Source of the DNA: JACCWP01 sp963785115
Lineage (GTDB): Bacteria; Actinomycetota; Actinomycetes; Propionibacteriales; Nocardioidaceae
Assembly (NCBI GenBank): GCA_963785115.1
Contig: CAWATY010000009.1
Span: forward strand, 620,001 to 684,000
Direction of reading: 5' to 3'
Length of the DNA stretch: 64,000 nt
The translations under genes were made by a program, and so were the position numbers. The notes beneath the pieces are model-generated. The model saw nothing but the letters and a program-made list of their open reading frames with translations, ran no database searches and was not told the DNA's origin. Within the stretch, counting starts at the first letter, position 1, and every line of letters begins with the position of its first letter. Shown here piece by piece: positions 17,055 through 24,805 of this stretch.

Positions 17055-17818
17055 CCACCGCGGAGCAGGCCACGATCCTGCGTCCCTACGGCGACACCAC
17101 CGGCGACGGCATGGTGCAGATGTCGTTCACGCTGCCGATGCCCAACGGCAAGCTCGCCGAGGGCTCGGCGCTGCAGCTGGCGCAGAAGATGGGCATGGAC
17201 CCGGCGATGGTGGTGCACGCCAAGGCGATGGGGCCCGACTACACGTTCTTCGTCGTGTACGGGCGGGTGCATCACCTCGTCGACACCAGCAAGGTCAGCG
17301 TCATCGAGCGGGACTACCCGCTGCTGTCGCCGAAGGAGGCCAACCTGGCCATCCGCAAGGGGCTGCGGCGTCGGCTGACAGTCGTCGGTGGCTGCATCGG
17401 CACCGACGCGCACACCGTGGGCATCGACGCGATCCTGAACATCAAGGGCTTCGCCGGCGAGAAGGGCCTGGAGTACTACCGCGAGATCCGGGTGATCAAC
17501 CTCGGCGCACAGGTGTCGGTGCCCCAGCTGGTCGAGTCGGCCCGCGAGACCGGTGCGGACGCCGTCCTCGTCTCGCAGGTCGTGACGCAACGCGACGCGC
17601 ACGTGCACAACACCAAGGAGATGTCGGCGGCCTTCCGCGAGGCCTACCCGGCCGACCAGCGTCCGGTCCTGATCGTCGGCGGACCGCGCTTCGACGAGGC
17701 GATGTCCGCCGAGCTCGGCGTCGACAGGGTGTTCGGCCGCGGCACCACACCGGCCGAGGTGGCGAGCTTCCTCGTGCACGCCCTGGTGGCGCGCGGAAGC
17801 GAGCAGGTGGCGTCGTGA
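17051..17818 (+). CDS. kamE: Lysine 5,6-aminomutase beta subunit
   Basis: 255 aa, ATG overlapping the kamD stop, with AGGAGGGAG just upstream. An N-terminal dimerisation part ('LRPYGDTTGDGMVQMSFTLP') leads to a B12-binding Rossmann domain with the base-off/His-on motif DAHTVG (DxHxxG), 'DAVLVSQVV' and 'LIVGGPRF'. The Lys in 'ILNIKGFAGEKG' lies where the PLP Schiff-base lysine of the family is expected. Partner of KamD; adenosylcobalamin must be supplied from elsewhere in the genome. Confidence 0.93.
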   Translation: MTTAEQATILRPYGDTTGDGMVQMSFTLPMPNGKLAEGSALQLAQKMGMDPAMVVHAKAMGPDYTFFVVYGRVHHLVDTSKVSVIERDYPLLSPKEANLAIRKGLRRRLTVVGGCIGTDAHTVGIDAILNIKGFAGEKGLEYYREIRVINLGAQVSVPQLVESARETGADAVLVSQVVTQRDAHVHNTKEMSAAFREAYPADQRPVLIVGGPRFDEAMSAELGVDRVFGRGTTPAEVASFLVHALVARGSEQVAS

Positions 17819-18222
17819 GCGAGGCACGCGAGGGTCTGTCGGTGCTGCACCGGCGCTACGTCCCGTACAGCCACGCCCACTACGCCGGCGACCTGGTCGA
17901 CGGCGCGTACGTGCTGGGGCTGTTCGGCGACGTGGCCACCGAGGTGTGCATCCGCACCGACGGCGACGAGGGTCTGTTCGCGTCGTACTCCGACGTGCAG
18001 TTCGTGGCACCGGTGCTCGCGGGCGACGTCCTCGAGGTCGAGGCCACGGTGACCAGGGTCGGGCGCCGCAGCCGGGTCCTCGACCTCGTCGCGCGGGTGG
18101 TGTGCCGACGGCGAGCCGACGCGTCCGGAGACGGCGCTGCCTCGGCCGCCAAGGTGCTCGCCGAGCCGCTCGTGGTCACCACCGCGACGGGCACCGTCGT
18201 GGTGCCCGCCCGGGTGGACTAG
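17815..18222 (+). CDS. kal: 3-aminobutyryl-CoA ammonia-lyase
   Basis: 135 aa, GTG overlapping the kamE stop. It has a single hot-dog domain ('YVPYSHAHYAGDLVDGAYVLGLFGDVATE', 'SDVQFVAPVLAGDVLEVEATV'), matching the small ammonia-lyase of the lysine fermentation cluster. Role: elimination of ammonia from 3-aminobutyryl-CoA to give crotonyl-CoA, the last dedicated step of the pathway. An Ala/Gly/Asp-rich insert ('RADASGDGAASAAKV') interrupts the C-terminal sheet and is probably a surface loop. Last gene of the operon; a GC-rich hairpin follows 8 bases after the stop. Confidence 0.87.
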   Translation: MSEAREGLSVLHRRYVPYSHAHYAGDLVDGAYVLGLFGDVATEVCIRTDGDEGLFASYSDVQFVAPVLAGDVLEVEATVTRVGRRSRVLDLVARVVCRRRADASGDGAASAAKVLAEPLVVTTATGTVVVPARVD

Positions 18223-18230
18223 TCCCCGCC

Positions 18231-18254
18231 CGGCGTGTCGCGGCGGACACGCCG
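18231..18254 (+). terminator. Hairpin after the kdd-kamDE-kal operon
   Basis: CGGCGTGTC and GACACGCCG form a perfect 9-bp stem with a 6-base loop, 8 bases after the kal stop. There is no U-tract, as is common in high-GC actinobacteria, so termination is likely but unproven. Confidence 0.5.
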
Positions 18255-18612
18255 CCGGGGTGACCAACTGCGAGGAAATCCCCGGTGAACAGCACCCGAC
18301 CTGACCTGCGCCGACACCTCGTCAGGGCAGGTCAGGAGCCTGTTGACACGCGTCGGTGGCTTCGGCAGAGTCCACGACGTTCGCCCTCGAGGATCCGGTC
18401 GCAAGCGTCTCCGTGGGTGGTCGTGCGAGCGGGTCTGACACCGCGATCGCGCCTCCTGCGACGCCCAGGGTCGTCCCCGGGTCCTGGGGTGGCACACGCA
18501 AGGAGCCTGGCGTCCAGTAGACAACGGCGCCGTGCCCGTCGCCAGCGGGCCCGGAGTCGGTCCGAAGGTCGCTGGGCTTCTTTGCGTCTGCAACCCGGTT
18601 GGGTCCACCTGG
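18255..18612. other. Non-coding stretch between kal and lnt
   Basis: About 360 bp without a credible gene. A short open frame across 18285-18617 has no family features and mostly Arg/Ser/Pro content. The stretch holds a 10-bp inverted repeat (18300-18336) and, just after it, TTGACA at 18343-18348 with a weak CAGAGT at 18366-18371, a spacing of 17. This could be a promoter for a leadered or small RNA, but the -10 is poor. Confidence 0.4.
18300..18336. repeat. 10-bp inverted repeat upstream of a TTGACA box
   Basis: CCTGACCTGC at 18300-18309 pairs perfectly with GCAGGTCAGG at 18327-18336 across a 17-base loop. It lies 6 bases upstream of TTGACA. It could be an operator or an RNA hairpin. Confidence 0.5.
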
Positions 18613-18618
18613 GATGAT
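18613..18618 (+). promoter_or_regulatory. Possible -10 element for lnt
   Basis: GATGAT ends 6 bases before the lnt ATG at 18625, matching the A-N3-T spacing seen at other leaderless genes here; the first T is absent. Confidence 0.35.
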
Positions 18619-18624
18619 GGGCGC

Positions 18625-20211
18625 ATGTCGCTGGCCCTCCGACTCGCCGCGGCCGCCGCGAGCGGTGCGGCGGTGGCGCTGGCCTTCCCGCCGTACGGCT
18701 GGTGGCCGGTGCTGGTGCCCGCGCTGGTCGGCCTGCTGGCGGCCTGCTGGGACCAGACGCCCCGCCGAGCGGTGCTGACCGGGCTCGTCTTCGGCCTCGT
18801 CCAGATGCTCGTCATGCTCCCGTGGGTACGGGTCATCGGCCCCGATGCCTGGGTGGTGCTGAGCCTGCTCGAGGCGCTGTTCTTCGGCGGGTTCGGCTGG
18901 GCCGTCGTGCGGCTGCAGCGGCTGGCCTGGTGGCCGCTCGCCATCGCCGCGACCTGGGTGCTGGTCGAGCTGGGCCGCAGCCACGTGCCGTTCACCGGCT
19001 TCCCCTGGGGCCGGCTCGCCTTCGCCACCGTCGACTCCCCGGTGGCCGGCTACGTCCGCTGGATCGGGGTGCCGGCGCTGAGCGGCCTCGTGGTCCTGCT
19101 CGCCACTCTCGTCTGGTGGGCACTGCTGCGGGTGCGGGCCGGCTCGCCACGCGCCGCCGCCGGTGCCCTGCTCGTCGCCCTCGGCATCGGCGCGGCCGGT
19201 GCCGTGCTGCCGGTGGGGATCGCCGGCGAGGTCGGCACCGTGTCGGTCGCTGCCGTGCAGGGGGGCGTGCCGGGGACAGGTGCCGACGGGCTCGGTGAGC
19301 AGCGCGTGGTGGTCGACAACCACTCGGTAGCCACCCTCCAGTACGCAGCCGACGTGGCGGCCGGCCGGGCGGACGCGGCCGACGTCGTGGTCTGGCCGGA
19401 GAATTCGACCGACATCGATCCGCTGGCCGACCAGGACACCTACCGGGCGATCCAGCAGGCCACCGATGCCGTGGGGGTGCCCGTCCTGGTGGGTGCGCTG
19501 ACCAGCGGCTCTGACGACGCGCACATCCGCAACGTCGGGATGGTCTGGCGGCCGACCACGGGGCCCGACGAGCAGATGTACGTCAAGCGCAACCTGGTGC
19601 CGTTCGGCGAGTACATCCCGATGCGAGACCTGTTGGCGCCGGTGGTCTCGCGGCTGGACGAGATCCCGCGCGACTTCGAGGCCGGCGACGAGCCGGGAGT
19701 GCTCGACCTCGGGCCGGTCGTCGTCGGTGACGCCATGTGTTACGACGTCGCCTTCGAGGGTGTGGTCGCGCCGGCCGTGCGCGACGGCGCCGAGGTGCTG
19801 GTCGTGCAGACCAACAACGCCACCTACCTCGGCACCGGGCAGCCCGCCCAGCAGTGGGCGATCTCGCGGCTGCGCGCGATGGAGGCCGGGCGCGACCTGG
19901 TGGTCGCCTCGACCAACGGCATCAGTGGTTTCGTCGCCGCCGACGGCAGCGTCGTGTCGCGCACCAACTCCGCCGACCCCGCCGTGCTCACCGCCGACAT
20001 CCGCCGCGCCACCGGCATCACCTGGGGCGTCCGGCTCGGTGGACCGCTGGAGTGGGGGCTGTCCGGGCTCGCCGTCGTCGCGCTGGTGCTGGCCCTCGTC
20101 GGCGTACGCCGCGAGCGGGCCGCAGCCCAGGGAACGGGAACGGAGACCGGCCGTGACCCGGGCCCGGGTGGCGCACCGGACCCCGAGCTGGCCCCGGCGG
20201 GCGGGCGGTGA
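18625..20211 (+). CDS. lnt: Apolipoprotein N-acyltransferase
   Basis: 528 aa. Seven or so membrane segments (about 1-200, starting 'AAAAASGAAVALAFPPYGWWPVLVPALVGLL') precede a periplasm-facing nitrilase domain with the Glu-Lys-Cys triad: Glu259 in 'WPENSTD', Lys321 in 'YVKRNLVPFGEYIP' and Cys372 in 'GDAMCYDVAF'. A last membrane helix sits near 480-500. Role: transfers a fatty acyl chain to the N-terminal cysteine of lipoproteins. At least three lipoprotein candidates lie in this window. The ppm gene overlaps its stop by four bases; in M. tuberculosis the two activities are fused in one protein, here they are separate. Confidence 0.94.
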   Translation: MSLALRLAAAAASGAAVALAFPPYGWWPVLVPALVGLLAACWDQTPRRAVLTGLVFGLVQMLVMLPWVRVIGPDAWVVLSLLEALFFGGFGWAVVRLQRLAWWPLAIAATWVLVELGRSHVPFTGFPWGRLAFATVDSPVAGYVRWIGVPALSGLVVLLATLVWWALLRVRAGSPRAAAGALLVALGIGAAGAVLPVGIAGEVGTVSVAAVQGGVPGTGADGLGEQRVVVDNHSVATLQYAADVAAGRADAADVVVWPENSTDIDPLADQDTYRAIQQATDAVGVPVLVGALTSGSDDAHIRNVGMVWRPTTGPDEQMYVKRNLVPFGEYIPMRDLLAPVVSRLDEIPRDFEAGDEPGVLDLGPVVVGDAMCYDVAFEGVVAPAVRDGAEVLVVQTNNATYLGTGQPAQQWAISRLRAMEAGRDLVVASTNGISGFVAADGSVVSRTNSADPAVLTADIRRATGITWGVRLGGPLEWGLSGLAVVALVLALVGVRRERAAAQGTGTETGRDPGPGGAPDPELAPAGGR

Positions 20212-20930
20212 CGTCCGTAGATCGCGTCCTCGTGGTGATCCCGACCTATGACGAGGCCGAGAACGTCGAGAGCGCAGTGCGAGGGGTGCGGACCGCGCTG
20301 CCTGCCGCCGACGTCCTGGTGGTCGACGACGCGTCGCCGGACGGCACCGGTGCGATCGCCGACGGCCTGGCAGCAGCCGACCCGCAGGTGCACGTGCTGC
20401 ACCGGCCGGGCAAGGACGGTCTCGGGACTGCGTACCGGGCGGGCTTCGCGTGGGGACGGACCGCCGGTTACGACGTGCTGGTCGAGATGGACGCCGACGG
20501 CTCGCACCCGCCGGCACTGCTGCCCACGGTGCTTGGCGGCCTGGCCACCGGCGCCGACCTGTCGCTGGGCTCTCGCTGGGTGCCGGGCGGGGCCGTGCGG
20601 AACTGGCCGCGACGCCGCGAGTGGCTGTCCCGGGCGGCCAACGGCTACGCCCGGCTGGTGCTGCGACTACCGGTACGCGACGCCACCGGTGGGTTCCGCG
20701 CCCTCCGCCGCCAGGCGCTGGACCGGATCGACGTCGCCGGGGTCGCTTCGCACGGCTACTGCTTCCAGGTCGACGTGGTCCGCCGCGCGGTCAGAGCGGG
20801 ACTCGTCGTCGTCGAGGTGCCGATCGTGTTCGTGGAGCGCGAGCGGGGATACTCGAAGATGACCGGGGCCGTGGCCTGGGAAGCGATGTGGCGGATCACC
20901 GGTTGGGCACTGCTGGGGTGGAGGAGGTGA
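20208..20930 (+). CDS. ppm: Polyprenol monophosphomannose synthase
   Basis: 240 aa from a GTG overlapping lnt. A GT-A glycosyltransferase family 2 domain without membrane helices shows 'VVIPTYDEAENVE', 'VVDDASPDGTGAIAD', the metal-binding 'EMDADGSHPP', 'SRWVPGGAVRNWPRRR' and 'DATGGFRALRR', as in bacterial and eukaryotic dolichol-phosphate mannose synthases. Role: GDP-mannose plus polyprenyl phosphate to polyprenyl-phosphomannose, the donor for lipoglycan and protein mannosylation at the membrane. Overlap with lnt mirrors the Lnt-Ppm fusion in mycobacteria. Confidence 0.93.
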   Translation: MTSVDRVLVVIPTYDEAENVESAVRGVRTALPAADVLVVDDASPDGTGAIADGLAAADPQVHVLHRPGKDGLGTAYRAGFAWGRTAGYDVLVEMDADGSHPPALLPTVLGGLATGADLSLGSRWVPGGAVRNWPRRREWLSRAANGYARLVLRLPVRDATGGFRALRRQALDRIDVAGVASHGYCFQVDVVRRAVRAGLVVVEVPIVFVERERGYSKMTGAVAWEAMWRITGWALLGWRR

Positions 20931-20935
20931 GAGCG

Positions 20936-21349
20936 ATGGGGCGCTGGCTGCTGGTGCTGTTCCTGATCGTGCCGGTCGTCGAGATCGCGGTGATCGTGCA
21001 GGTGGGTCAGCTCATCGGTGCGTGGCCGACCGTTGCGCTGCTGCTCGTCGAGAGCGTGCTCGGGGCCTGGCTGGTGAAGCGGGAGGGCCGCAAGGCGTGG
21101 GACAGCCTGCGGACGACCTTCGCCGACGGCCGGATGCCCGACGTGCCCCTGATGGATGCCGCGCTCGTGGTCGTGGGCGGGACCTTGCTGCTGACGCCGG
21201 GCTTCGTCACCGACATCTTCGGCTTCGCCTGCGTGCTGCCGTTCACCCGGCCGGCGATGCGCAGGCTCGTCACCTGGATGCTGCTGCGGCGCGGGGCGGC
21301 AGCGGCACGGGTGCGGTTGATCGACCACCGTCCGGTCGACGGGGCCTGA
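20936..21349 (+). CDS. fxsA: FxsA family membrane protein
   Basis: 137 aa from the ATG at 20936, preceded by GAGGAGG at an 8-base spacing; a GTG at 20927 overlaps that ribosome site and is rejected. Membrane segments 'WLLVLFLIVPVVEIAVIV', 'TVALLLVESVLGAWLVKREG' and 'DAALVVVGGTLLLTPGFVTDIFGFACVLP' match FxsA, whose Escherichia coli member suppresses phage T7 F exclusion when overproduced. Native function is unclear. It is the third gene of the lnt-ppm-fxsA unit. Confidence 0.92.
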   Translation: MGRWLLVLFLIVPVVEIAVIVQVGQLIGAWPTVALLLVESVLGAWLVKREGRKAWDSLRTTFADGRMPDVPLMDAALVVVGGTLLLTPGFVTDIFGFACVLPFTRPAMRRLVTWMLLRRGAAAARVRLIDHRPVDGA

Positions 21350-21359
21350 GGGCAGGTGG

Positions 21360-21740
21360 TCAGGCCGAGCGGCGCCGGCGGCCCTGACGGTGCAGGTGGG
21401 TGGGGCCGATCGCACCGGCCCGCAGCAGCTCCAGGCGCTCGGTGAGGATGTCCTCGAGCTCGGGCAGCGAGCGACGCTCGCGCAGCATGTCCCAGTGGGT
21501 GCGGGCTGGCTTCTCCTGCTTGGCCTCGGGCGCGGCTCCACCGACGTGGCGGCCGACCTCACCGGTCTGGGGCGACTCCCACTCGGCCGGGACCTCGGCC
21601 TCGGCGGACAGGGTGACCTGGAACTCGTGGCCGGTGTCAGTGACGTACGTCACCTGCTGGCGCGGCGCCATCTCGACACCACGCTCGTCCTCGAAGCTCT
21701 GCGTCCCGAGGCGACTCCCGCGAAGTGCGCGGTCAGACAT
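21360..21740 (-). CDS. rbpA: RNA polymerase-binding protein RbpA
   Basis: 126 aa from the ATG at 21740, with GGAGGG 8 bases upstream. 'MSDRALRGSRLGTQSFEDERGVEMAPRQ' (N-terminal tail and core) and 'RTHWDMLRERRSLPELEDILTERLELLR' (basic linker and sigma-interaction domain) are diagnostic. Role: actinobacteria-specific partner of the primary sigma factor that stabilises open promoter complexes. The middle part ('AEAEVPAEWESPQTGEVGRHVGGAAP') lacks the zinc-binding cysteines of some orthologues. Convergent with fxsA, 10 bases apart. Confidence 0.95.
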   Translation of the reverse strand: MSDRALRGSRLGTQSFEDERGVEMAPRQQVTYVTDTGHEFQVTLSAEAEVPAEWESPQTGEVGRHVGGAAPEAKQEKPARTHWDMLRERRSLPELEDILTERLELLRAGAIGPTHLHRQGRRRRSA

Positions 21741-21853
21741 GTGAGTTCCCTCCACATACGTTTGTCGGACGTCGACGCGAGGGATTCGACGCACTAACCC
21801 CCGTAGATGGGTCAACGATCCGGAGCGGTCGAGGATTCCCGCACCGGCCTGGC

Positions 21854-23207
21854 TCAGACCAGTCTGGGCTGTTCGTTGCCCGCAGCGGCGATGGCGCGCC
21901 GGGCGTCGACCCGCGAGAGCAGCACCAGGCCGACCACGAAGAACACCACCAGCGCGCCGATTGCCGGGCGGTACGAGTCGGCCCACTGGTGCACCAGGCC
22001 GAAAACCAGGGTACCGAGCCAGCTCGTCCCGCGCTCGCACGCCTGATAGAGGCTGAAGTACTCGGCCTCGCGGCCGCGGGGGACCAGCTGGCTGAAGAAC
22101 GACCGGGACAGCGCCTGGGTGCCTCCCATGACGAGCCCGATGGCTGCCGCGAGGGCCAGGAACGGCACCAGCTGGCCGGCGGGCAGCACGAGCGCCACCG
22201 AGACGACCGCCACCCAGGTGACCAGTCCGGCCAGGATCGTCGACCGGCTCCCCACCCGGGCCGCGATCCGCCCGAACAGCAGCGCCCCGCCGAACGCCAC
22301 GAACTGCACCAGCAGGATGGTCCCGATCAGCACCGACTCGGAGAACCCGAGCTCCTTGTCGCCGTAGACCGCAGCGACGCCGATCACGGTCTGGATGCCG
22401 TCGTTGTAGAACAGGTACGCCACCAGGAAGGTCAGCGTCATCGGGTAGCCCCGCGCCTCCCGCAGCGTGCTGGCCAGCTGGCCGAAGCTGCGCCGCAGCA
22501 GCCCGGCCTCGCCCGGCGGCAGGCCGTCAGGCGGCACCCGCGGTGCCCGGTCGCGGAGCCGGCGGTAGGGGATCAGGGTGAACGCGGCCCACCAGATGCC
22601 GGCGCTGGCCAAGCAGATCCGCACCGCGGTCCCGGTCGACAGGCCGAGGGCGTCGGCGGAGGAGACCAGCGCCAGGTTGACCGCGAGCAGCAGGCCGCCG
22701 CCGAGGTAGCCGAACGCCCAGGCGCGGGAGGAGACCCGGTCCCGCTCGTCCGGGGTCGCGATCTCGCACAGCAGGGCGTCGTAGACGACCAGGCTGGACC
22801 CGAGGGCGACATTGGCGACGAGCAGCAGCAGCGGCGCCGAGATGCCAGTTGTCGCCGGTGACGGTGACCATCGTGGTCGCGGCGGCCGCGCCGGTCCAGG
22901 CGAACGCGCCCAGCATCCGCCGCTTCGATGCCGAACGGTCGGCAACGGCTCCGACGACCGGCAGCACCAGCGCGGAGGCGACGGTGCTCAGCGTAATCAC
23001 GTAGAACACCAGCGAGCCGGGGGAGACCGCGACCCCCAGCACGTCGAGATCGGTGTGGCAGGGGTTGTCGGCGGTGCCGACCCGGCCGCAGGCCGACACC
23101 TCGGCCACCCCGGTCAGGTAGGGCGCGAACAGCACGGCACCGACCGTCGTCACGTACGCGGAGTTGGCCCAGTCGTACCAGGACCAGGCGCGCTGCTCGG
23201 GTGTCAT
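21854..23207 (-). CDS. UMF1/Atg22-type MFS transporter, with +1 frameshift
   Basis: About 450 aa after bridging one frameshift. The N terminus 'RAWSWYDWANSAYVTTVGAVLFAPYL' is the UMF1/Atg22 family signature; the remainder has about 12 membrane segments. The two halves meet at 22836-22841 in 'CGGCGCCGAG' (plus strand), where removing one base joins 'GDNWHL' to 'APLLLLVANVALGSSLVVYD'. Role: permease of unknown substrate; fungal relatives export amino acids from vacuoles. The start overlaps the stop of the glycerophosphodiesterase gene by four bases, so the two form an operon and the permease may handle a lipid headgroup or amino acid (inference). Confidence 0.83.
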
Positions 23208-24028
23208 GCGTCGCCGCCGCCCGGGTCGCCACGGCGCGGCTCGCCGGCCATCCGGTCCAGCACCACGCCGATGACGTCGATCCGGTCGGTGATCAGGCCG
23301 TCCACGCCCAGGGCGAGCAGCGCCCTGGCCGACGCCTCGTCGTCGACCGTCCACACGTGCACCTGCAGGCCGAGCGCGTGCGCCCGCCGGACGAACCCGG
23401 GGGTCACCACCGTGATGCCCCGCGTCCGCCACGGCACCTGCACGCTGGTCGCGCCCCGGCGCCTGCCGAGGGCCTGCAGCGGGCGGAGGGGCGAGAACCG
23501 CAGCAGCGCCACCTCCCAGGAGCTGCACGAGGTGGTCACCCGCGGCCCGGCCAGCCGCCGCAGCCGCTGCAGCCGACGGGTGGAGAACGACGCCAGGCAC
23601 ACCCGGTCCTGTGCCCCGGCGGTCCGCACCGCCTCCACGGTGGGTTCGACGGCGGCGTCGGCCTTGACGTCGATGTTGAACCGCGCGTCCGGGAACGCCT
23701 CCAGCACCTCGGCCAGTGTGGGCAGCGGCTCACCGGCCATCCGCAGCTCGCGGAGCTCCGCGAGCGTCAGGTCGTGCACGGCGTCGTCCCGGGCGGCCAG
23801 CCGCCGCAGGGTCGGGTCGTGCACCACCACCGGCACCCCGTCGCGGGTGGCCCGGACGTCGGTCTCCAGGTAGCGGAAGCCGAGCTCGATCGCGTGCCGG
23901 AAGGCGGTCAGGGTGTTCTCGATGCCCACGTTGGGCGGGTAGGTCGCGCCGCCGCGGTGCGCCATCGCCAGCGGGCGCGGGCCGTCGAGGTACGGCGGTG
24001 GCCGGTCGTCGTGGACGGGCAGCGGCAC
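23204..24028 (-). CDS. Glycerophosphodiester phosphodiesterase
   Basis: 274 aa from the GTG at 24028; a GTG at 24079 in the same frame is possible but leaves 23 bp to the divergent gene, while CATACT ends 6 bases before 24028. The GDPD TIM barrel shows 'AMAHRGGATYPPNVGIENTLTAF', 'ETDVRATRDGVPVVVHDPTLRR', 'FNIDVKADAAVEP' and 'VHVWTVDDEASARALLALGVDGLITDR'. Role: hydrolysis of glycerophosphodiesters to glycerol 3-phosphate and an alcohol. No signal peptide, so cytoplasmic. The His-Glu-Asp metal and acid/base residues are present. Confidence 0.92.
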   Translation of the reverse strand: MPLPVHDDRPPPYLDGPRPLAMAHRGGATYPPNVGIENTLTAFRHAIELGFRYLETDVRATRDGVPVVVHDPTLRRLAARDDAVHDLTLAELRELRMAGEPLPTLAEVLEAFPDARFNIDVKADAAVEPTVEAVRTAGAQDRVCLASFSTRRLQRLRRLAGPRVTTSCSSWEVALLRFSPLRPLQALGRRRGATSVQVPWRTRGITVVTPGFVRRAHALGLQVHVWTVDDEASARALLALGVDGLITDRIDVIGVVLDRMAGEPRRGDPGGGDA

Positions 24029-24034
24029 CGGCAC

Positions 24035-24040
24035 AGTATG
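24035..24040 (-). promoter_or_regulatory. -10 element, leaderless glycerophosphodiesterase
   Basis: Minus-strand CATACT ends 6 bases before the GTG at 24028. Confidence 0.45.
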
Positions 24041-24090
24041 CGGGACCGAGCGCGCCGACGTGTCGGTGGAACGTCGCACGCGCGGCTGGG

Positions 24091-24096
24091 TACCGT
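24091..24096 (+). promoter_or_regulatory. -10 element, leaderless zinc-ribbon gene
   Basis: TACCGT ends 6 bases before the GTG at 24103. Confidence 0.55.
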
Positions 24097-24102
24097 GGCC
24101 GG

Positions 24103-24366
24103 GTGGAATCGATGACCTGTCCGTCCTGCCAGCAGCCGATGCACACCCGTGAGCGCGCCGGGGTACCGGTCGCCCAGTGTGAGGGCTGTCGCGGGATCTT
24201 CCTGCAGCGATCGGACCTGTCCGACCTCGTCGACTCGGAGAACTCCTGGCACGCCAACTCCGGTCAGTACACCCAGCCGTTGCCGCGGATCACCTCGGAC
24301 ATGACGGCACCGCCGAAGAAGACCTCACTGGCGAAGCGGTCGTTCCTGGACACCCTGTTCAGCTGA
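24103..24366 (+). CDS. Zinc-ribbon (TFIIB-type) small protein
   Basis: 87 aa from the GTG behind TACCGT; an ATG at 24112 would give 84 aa. The pattern 'MTCPSCQQPMHTRERAGV' then 'CEGCRGIFLQRSDLSDLVDSE' is the zf-TFIIB family: two CxxC knuckles that bind one zinc, followed by a short helix. The basic tail 'PPKKTSLAKRSFLDTLFS' may contact nucleic acid or a partner. Function of these bacterial proteins is unknown. The 3' end overlaps the convergent hypothetical gene by 8 bases. Confidence 0.88.
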   Translation: MESMTCPSCQQPMHTRERAGVPVAQCEGCRGIFLQRSDLSDLVDSENSWHANSGQYTQPLPRITSDMTAPPKKTSLAKRSFLDTLFS

Positions 24367-24805
24367 GCGGGTCGCCCCCGGCGGCGCGGATGCTCGCAGC
24401 CAGGTAGGCGGGCAGCCCACCCTCGCCCCCGAGCACGTTGCGTGCCCAGGCGCGGCGCTCGTGGTCGATGACGTGCAGCTCCCACACGCAGGCCATCAGG
24501 TCGGCGGGCGCGTGCCGGAAGACCTGCGGCTCGGCCATCGATGCGGTCAGCAGCCGCTGGCAGCAGATGTCGTCGACCCACCAGTGCACCAGCAGCCAGA
24601 CACTGTCCTCACCCAGGTGCAGGACGATGAAGCCCGGAGTGGTGCCGGGCACCTCCGCCAGGGCGCCGTCGGCGGCGGCCAGGGCCGCGCGCCACACGGC
24701 GGCGTCGACCGGGTCGTCGGTCGCGGTGATCTCGTACGCCTTGACCTGCCGGCCTGCCAGTCGGACCACGCCGTACGGCTCGGTGCGGCGCAGCGCGAAC
24801 GTCAC
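24359..24805 (-). CDS. Hypothetical protein downstream of C45 peptidase
   Basis: 148 aa from a GTG that overlaps the stop of the C45 peptidase by four bases, implying coupled translation. No membrane segment or signal. The middle 'GTTPGFIVLHLGEDSVWLLVHWWVDDICCQRLL' is strongly hydrophobic and aromatic with a vicinal Cys pair, and 'ACVWELHVIDHERRAWARNVL' is helical. I do not recognise the family. Without the frameshift correction in the peptidase gene the two proteins appear as one 552-residue fusion, which is an artefact. Confidence 0.75.
   Translation of the reverse strand: MTFALRRTEPYGVVRLAGRQVKAYEITATDDPVDAAVWRAALAAADGALAEVPGTTPGFIVLHLGEDSVWLLVHWWVDDICCQRLLTASMAEPQVFRHAPADLMACVWELHVIDHERRAWARNVLGGEGGLPAYLAASIRAAGGDPLS

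Noticed and set aside
18285..18617. 110-codon open frame before lnt
   Set aside because: Arg/Ser/Pro-rich composition, no ribosome site or -10 box at the expected distance, no recognisable domain.
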